Source: a bacterium HR27 (GTDB lineage: Bacteria; Chloroflexota; Chloroflexia; Thermomicrobiales; Thermomicrobiaceae). Taken from it: DNA of 6,001 nt. Location: positions 1-6,001 of the forward strand of contig BEID01000096.1 of the NCBI GenBank assembly GCA_002898975.1, read 5' to 3'. Positions 4,621 to 6,001 of this stretch are shown here, piece after piece (the stretch's first letter is position 1; each line of letters opens with the position of its first letter). The position numbers were made by a program, and so were the translations under genes. The notes under the pieces are model-generated. The model saw only the letters and a program-made list of their open reading frames with translations, ran no database searches and had not been told where the DNA came from.

Positions 4621-5835
4621 TCACGCAAGCAGCTGGCGCAGGTCGACGGACGGATCGGCCAAGAGCGTCCGATCGACCTGCGCCAGTTGCTCGACCAGTC
4701 GCCGGGCTGGACGCATCTCCCGGGGCCACCGGACAATGACCGCTCCGTAGACGCGACCGTCCTTGAGATAGAACGCGGTGAACGCCGGCTCATCCAGGTC
4801 GCCTCGTACGACGACCTCGTCCCACTCGACCGGATAGCCGTACTGCTGAATCGTCAGATCGTACTGATCCGACCAGAAGGAGGGAACTGCGTCGTACGGC
4901 TCCGGCTGGCCTGCCACCGCCTTGGCGACGGCAGCACCTTGTGCCAGCGCGTTGTCGTAGTGTTCGACGCGGAGGAATCGCTCGATCCGTGGATGCCACC
5001 AGCGAGCGACGTCACCGGCCGCCCACACCCCGTCCACGTTCGTCGCGCAGGTCGCATCGACCACGACCCCGTCGTCGAACCGGAGATCCCCTACTACGGC
5101 CGGAAGCACCGGTCGCACGCCGATCCCGACCACGACAAGATCGCACGGCAGGGTTGTCCCGTCGTCGAGCACGACCCGCTCGGCCCGCTCACGGCCCTCG
5201 ATCCCGACGACCCGCCGCCCGAGGTAGAGAGCCACGCCCTGTCGTTCGTGCACCCGTGTGATCGCGCTGCCGATCTCCACCCCGAGCGCACGTCCGAGCA
5301 AGACCGGCAACGTCTCCACCAGCGCCACCTGCTTACCGAGCGTGCGCGCGCTGGCCGCGACCTCGCAGCCGATGAATCCGCCGCCGACCACGACCACCCG
5401 CTCGGCAGCCGCCAACGCCGCCCGCAACGCTCGCGCATCCTCGAGCGATCGGAGCGTAAAGATCCCGGCGAGTTCGGCACCGGGGACGGGCAGCCGGTTC
5501 GGTGTCGCGCCGGTCGCCAGCACCAGCATATCGAAAGAGAGCTCGTTTCCATCGGCGCTCCGCACGACCCTGCGCTGGAGGTCGATCTCCTCGACCGGTG
5601 TCCCCAAACGCAGCTCGATGTTCCGCTCCTCGTAGAACGACACCGGCTGGAACAGGAGCGCATCCTCGTCCTTCCTGCCAGTCAAGTACTGCTTCGAGAG
5701 CGGCGGGCGCTCGTACGGCAGCACCGACTCGGCCCCTACCAGGACGACGCGTCCCTGATAACCCGCCTCTCGGATCGTATTCACGAACCCGAAGGCAGCA
5801 ACGCCGGCGCCCACGACAACGCACGTCTCGACCAT
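4621..5835 (-). CDS. FAD/NAD(P)H ferredoxin reductase, Rieske-oxygenase type
   Basis: This 404-residue flavoprotein matches the ferredoxin (putidaredoxin/rubredoxin) reductases that pass electrons from NAD(P)H through FAD to a small iron-sulfur protein. It has the first FAD motif VVGAGVAA (7-14), YERPPLSK (41-48), LATGATP (106-112), the NAD(P)-binding VVVGGGFIGCE (148-158), the second FAD motif VWAAGDVA (270-277) and a C-terminal reductase domain with FWSDQYDLTIQQYG (320-333). The PPLSK motif and the lack of an N-terminal redox cysteine argue against CoA-disulfide reductase or sulfide:quinone reductase. The start is the ATG at 5835: AAAGGG (5848-5843) lies 7 nt before it. A GTG at 5838 is too close to that site, and a GTG at 5901 has none and would add 22 non-homologous-looking residues. 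The gene converges on the sulfur operon. The upstream minus-strand gene may encode its ferredoxin. The electron acceptor is not known. Confidence 0.92.
   Translation of the reverse strand: MVETCVVVGAGVAAFGFVNTIREAGYQGRVVLVGAESVLPYERPPLSKQYLTGRKDEDALLFQPVSFYEERNIELRLGTPVEEIDLQRRVVRSADGNELSFDMLVLATGATPNRLPVPGAELAGIFTLRSLEDARALRAALAAAERVVVVGGGFIGCEVAASARTLGKQVALVETLPVLLGRALGVEIGSAITRVHERQGVALYLGRRVVGIEGRERAERVVLDDGTTLPCDLVVVGIGVRPVLPAVVGDLRFDDGVVVDATCATNVDGVWAAGDVARWWHPRIERFLRVEHYDNALAQGAAVAKAVAGQPEPYDAVPSFWSDQYDLTIQQYGYPVEWDEVVVRGDLDEPAFTAFYLKDGRVYGAVIVRWPREMRPARRLVEQLAQVDRTLLADPSVDLRQLLA
4628..4691 (+). terminator. Long stem-loop at the convergent junction, possible terminator
   Basis: Positions 4628-4646 pair with 4673-4691 (18 Watson-Crick pairs and one G-T, 4632/4687). 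After one bulged A (4672), CGGACG (4647-4652) pairs with CGTCCG (4666-4671). The result is about 25 bp around a 13-nt loop. The arms lie inside the last codons of the minus-strand reductase gene, encoding LAQVDR on one side and VDLRQLL on the other. The odd pair is a G-U wobble in plus-strand RNA but a C-A mismatch in minus-strand RNA, so the structure suits transcripts leaving the rhodanese gene, whose stop is 20 nt upstream. There is no T tract, so it may terminate poorly, block RNase or limit read-through into antisense. Confidence 0.55.
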
Positions 5836-5958
5836 CACGCATCCCTTTCGCTCGCCCGGCTCACGATGTGTCGCTTCCTCCGCTCCAACGCCCGTGCTCA
5901 CGAGACGACACGGTTGGCCGCCCCTCGTGCGCAGGAACGCCGTAGCGAGCGACCGGTC
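5836..5958 (-). other. Gap upstream of the reductase gene
   Basis: This 123-nt stretch separates the reductase start from the stop of the gene entering at the right edge. It contains the reductase Shine-Dalgarno sequence (5843-5848) and an 8-bp palindrome GACCGGTC (5951-5958). I see no convincing promoter or terminator, so the two genes may share a transcript. Confidence 0.4.
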
Positions 5959-6001
5959 TCACTGCGATCGCGGCTGGCGCGACACGTAGACCATCCCGTC
6001 A
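5959..6001 (-). CDS. 3' end of a gene, possibly a Rieske ferredoxin
   Basis: The minus-strand frame entering from the right edge reads DGMVYVSRQPRSQ and then TGA (5961-5959). Only 13 codons are visible. A DGMVYV ending is common at the C-terminus of small Rieske [2Fe-2S] ferredoxins, where the last strand follows the cluster-binding loops, and such a protein would be a natural partner for the reductase downstream. The sequence is too short to prove the family or even the gene, so the identity is an inference from style and context. Confidence 0.35.
   Translation of the reverse strand, partial: DGMVYVSRQPRSQ

Noticed and set aside
4621..5835. Reductase as a CoA-disulfide reductase or sulfide:quinone reductase in the sulfur system
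   Set aside because: The characteristic redox cysteines are absent, and YERPPLSK plus the C-terminal domain fit ferredoxin reductases.
5836..5901. GTG at 5901 as the reductase start
   Set aside because: No ribosome-binding site, and the extra 22 residues precede the usual N-terminal FAD motif without family resemblance.
1..6001. CRISPR arrays, tRNA or rRNA genes, insertion sequences
   Set aside because: No regular repeat-spacer series, no cloverleaf or rRNA-like stretch recognised by eye, and no transposase motifs or terminal repeats seen.

Overview
The window is GC-rich. Its genes have strong Shine-Dalgarno sites and mixed ATG/GTG/TTG starts, and one promoter is a near-consensus sigma-70 type. 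Protein style and gene content suggest a thermophilic Chloroflexota bacterium, perhaps Thermomicrobium or Sphaerobacter-like. That taxonomic guess is recalled resemblance, not a search result.

Layout. Positions 1-326 hold no confident gene, only a weak minus-strand frame running off the left edge. A lone plus-strand gene (327-1499) encodes a GcvT-fold protein closest in style to the DmdA branch of tetrahydrofolate-dependent demethylases, and a GC hairpin follows it near 1561-1580. Positions 1624-1673 hold a strong promoter (TTGCCA, 17 bp, TAGAAT) whose -10 and start region are covered by a perfect 11-4-11 palindrome, an apparent operator. It precedes a tight plus-strand operon: an ArsR-family repressor (TTG start, 1710-2066), an FmdB-type zinc ribbon protein (2071-2262), a DUF302 protein (2339-2740) and a three-domain protein joining an ETHE1-like metallo-beta-lactamase domain to two rhodanese domains (2754-4151). 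After a 121-nt gap comes a single-domain rhodanese (4273-4608). A convergent minus-strand gene (4621-5835) encodes an FAD/NAD(P)H ferredoxin reductase of the Rieske-oxygenase type. The last 13 codons of another minus-strand gene, possibly a Rieske ferredoxin, enter from the right edge.

How they fit together. The arsR operon reads as a reactive-sulfur (persulfide/sulfide) sensing and detoxification unit: the repressor has two cysteines and no standard metal site, the dioxygenase domain would oxidise a thiol persulfide to sulfite, and the rhodaneses would move sulfane sulfur. The roles of FmdB and DUF302 here are unknown, and they are the most open part of the system. The palindrome contains ATTC-N8-GAAT, the pattern I recall for the sulfide-responsive SqrR regulator.

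The other striking structure is a stem of about 25 bp inside the last codons of the reductase gene, at the convergent junction. It is best paired in plus-strand RNA and could stop or protect the transcript of the sulfur operon.
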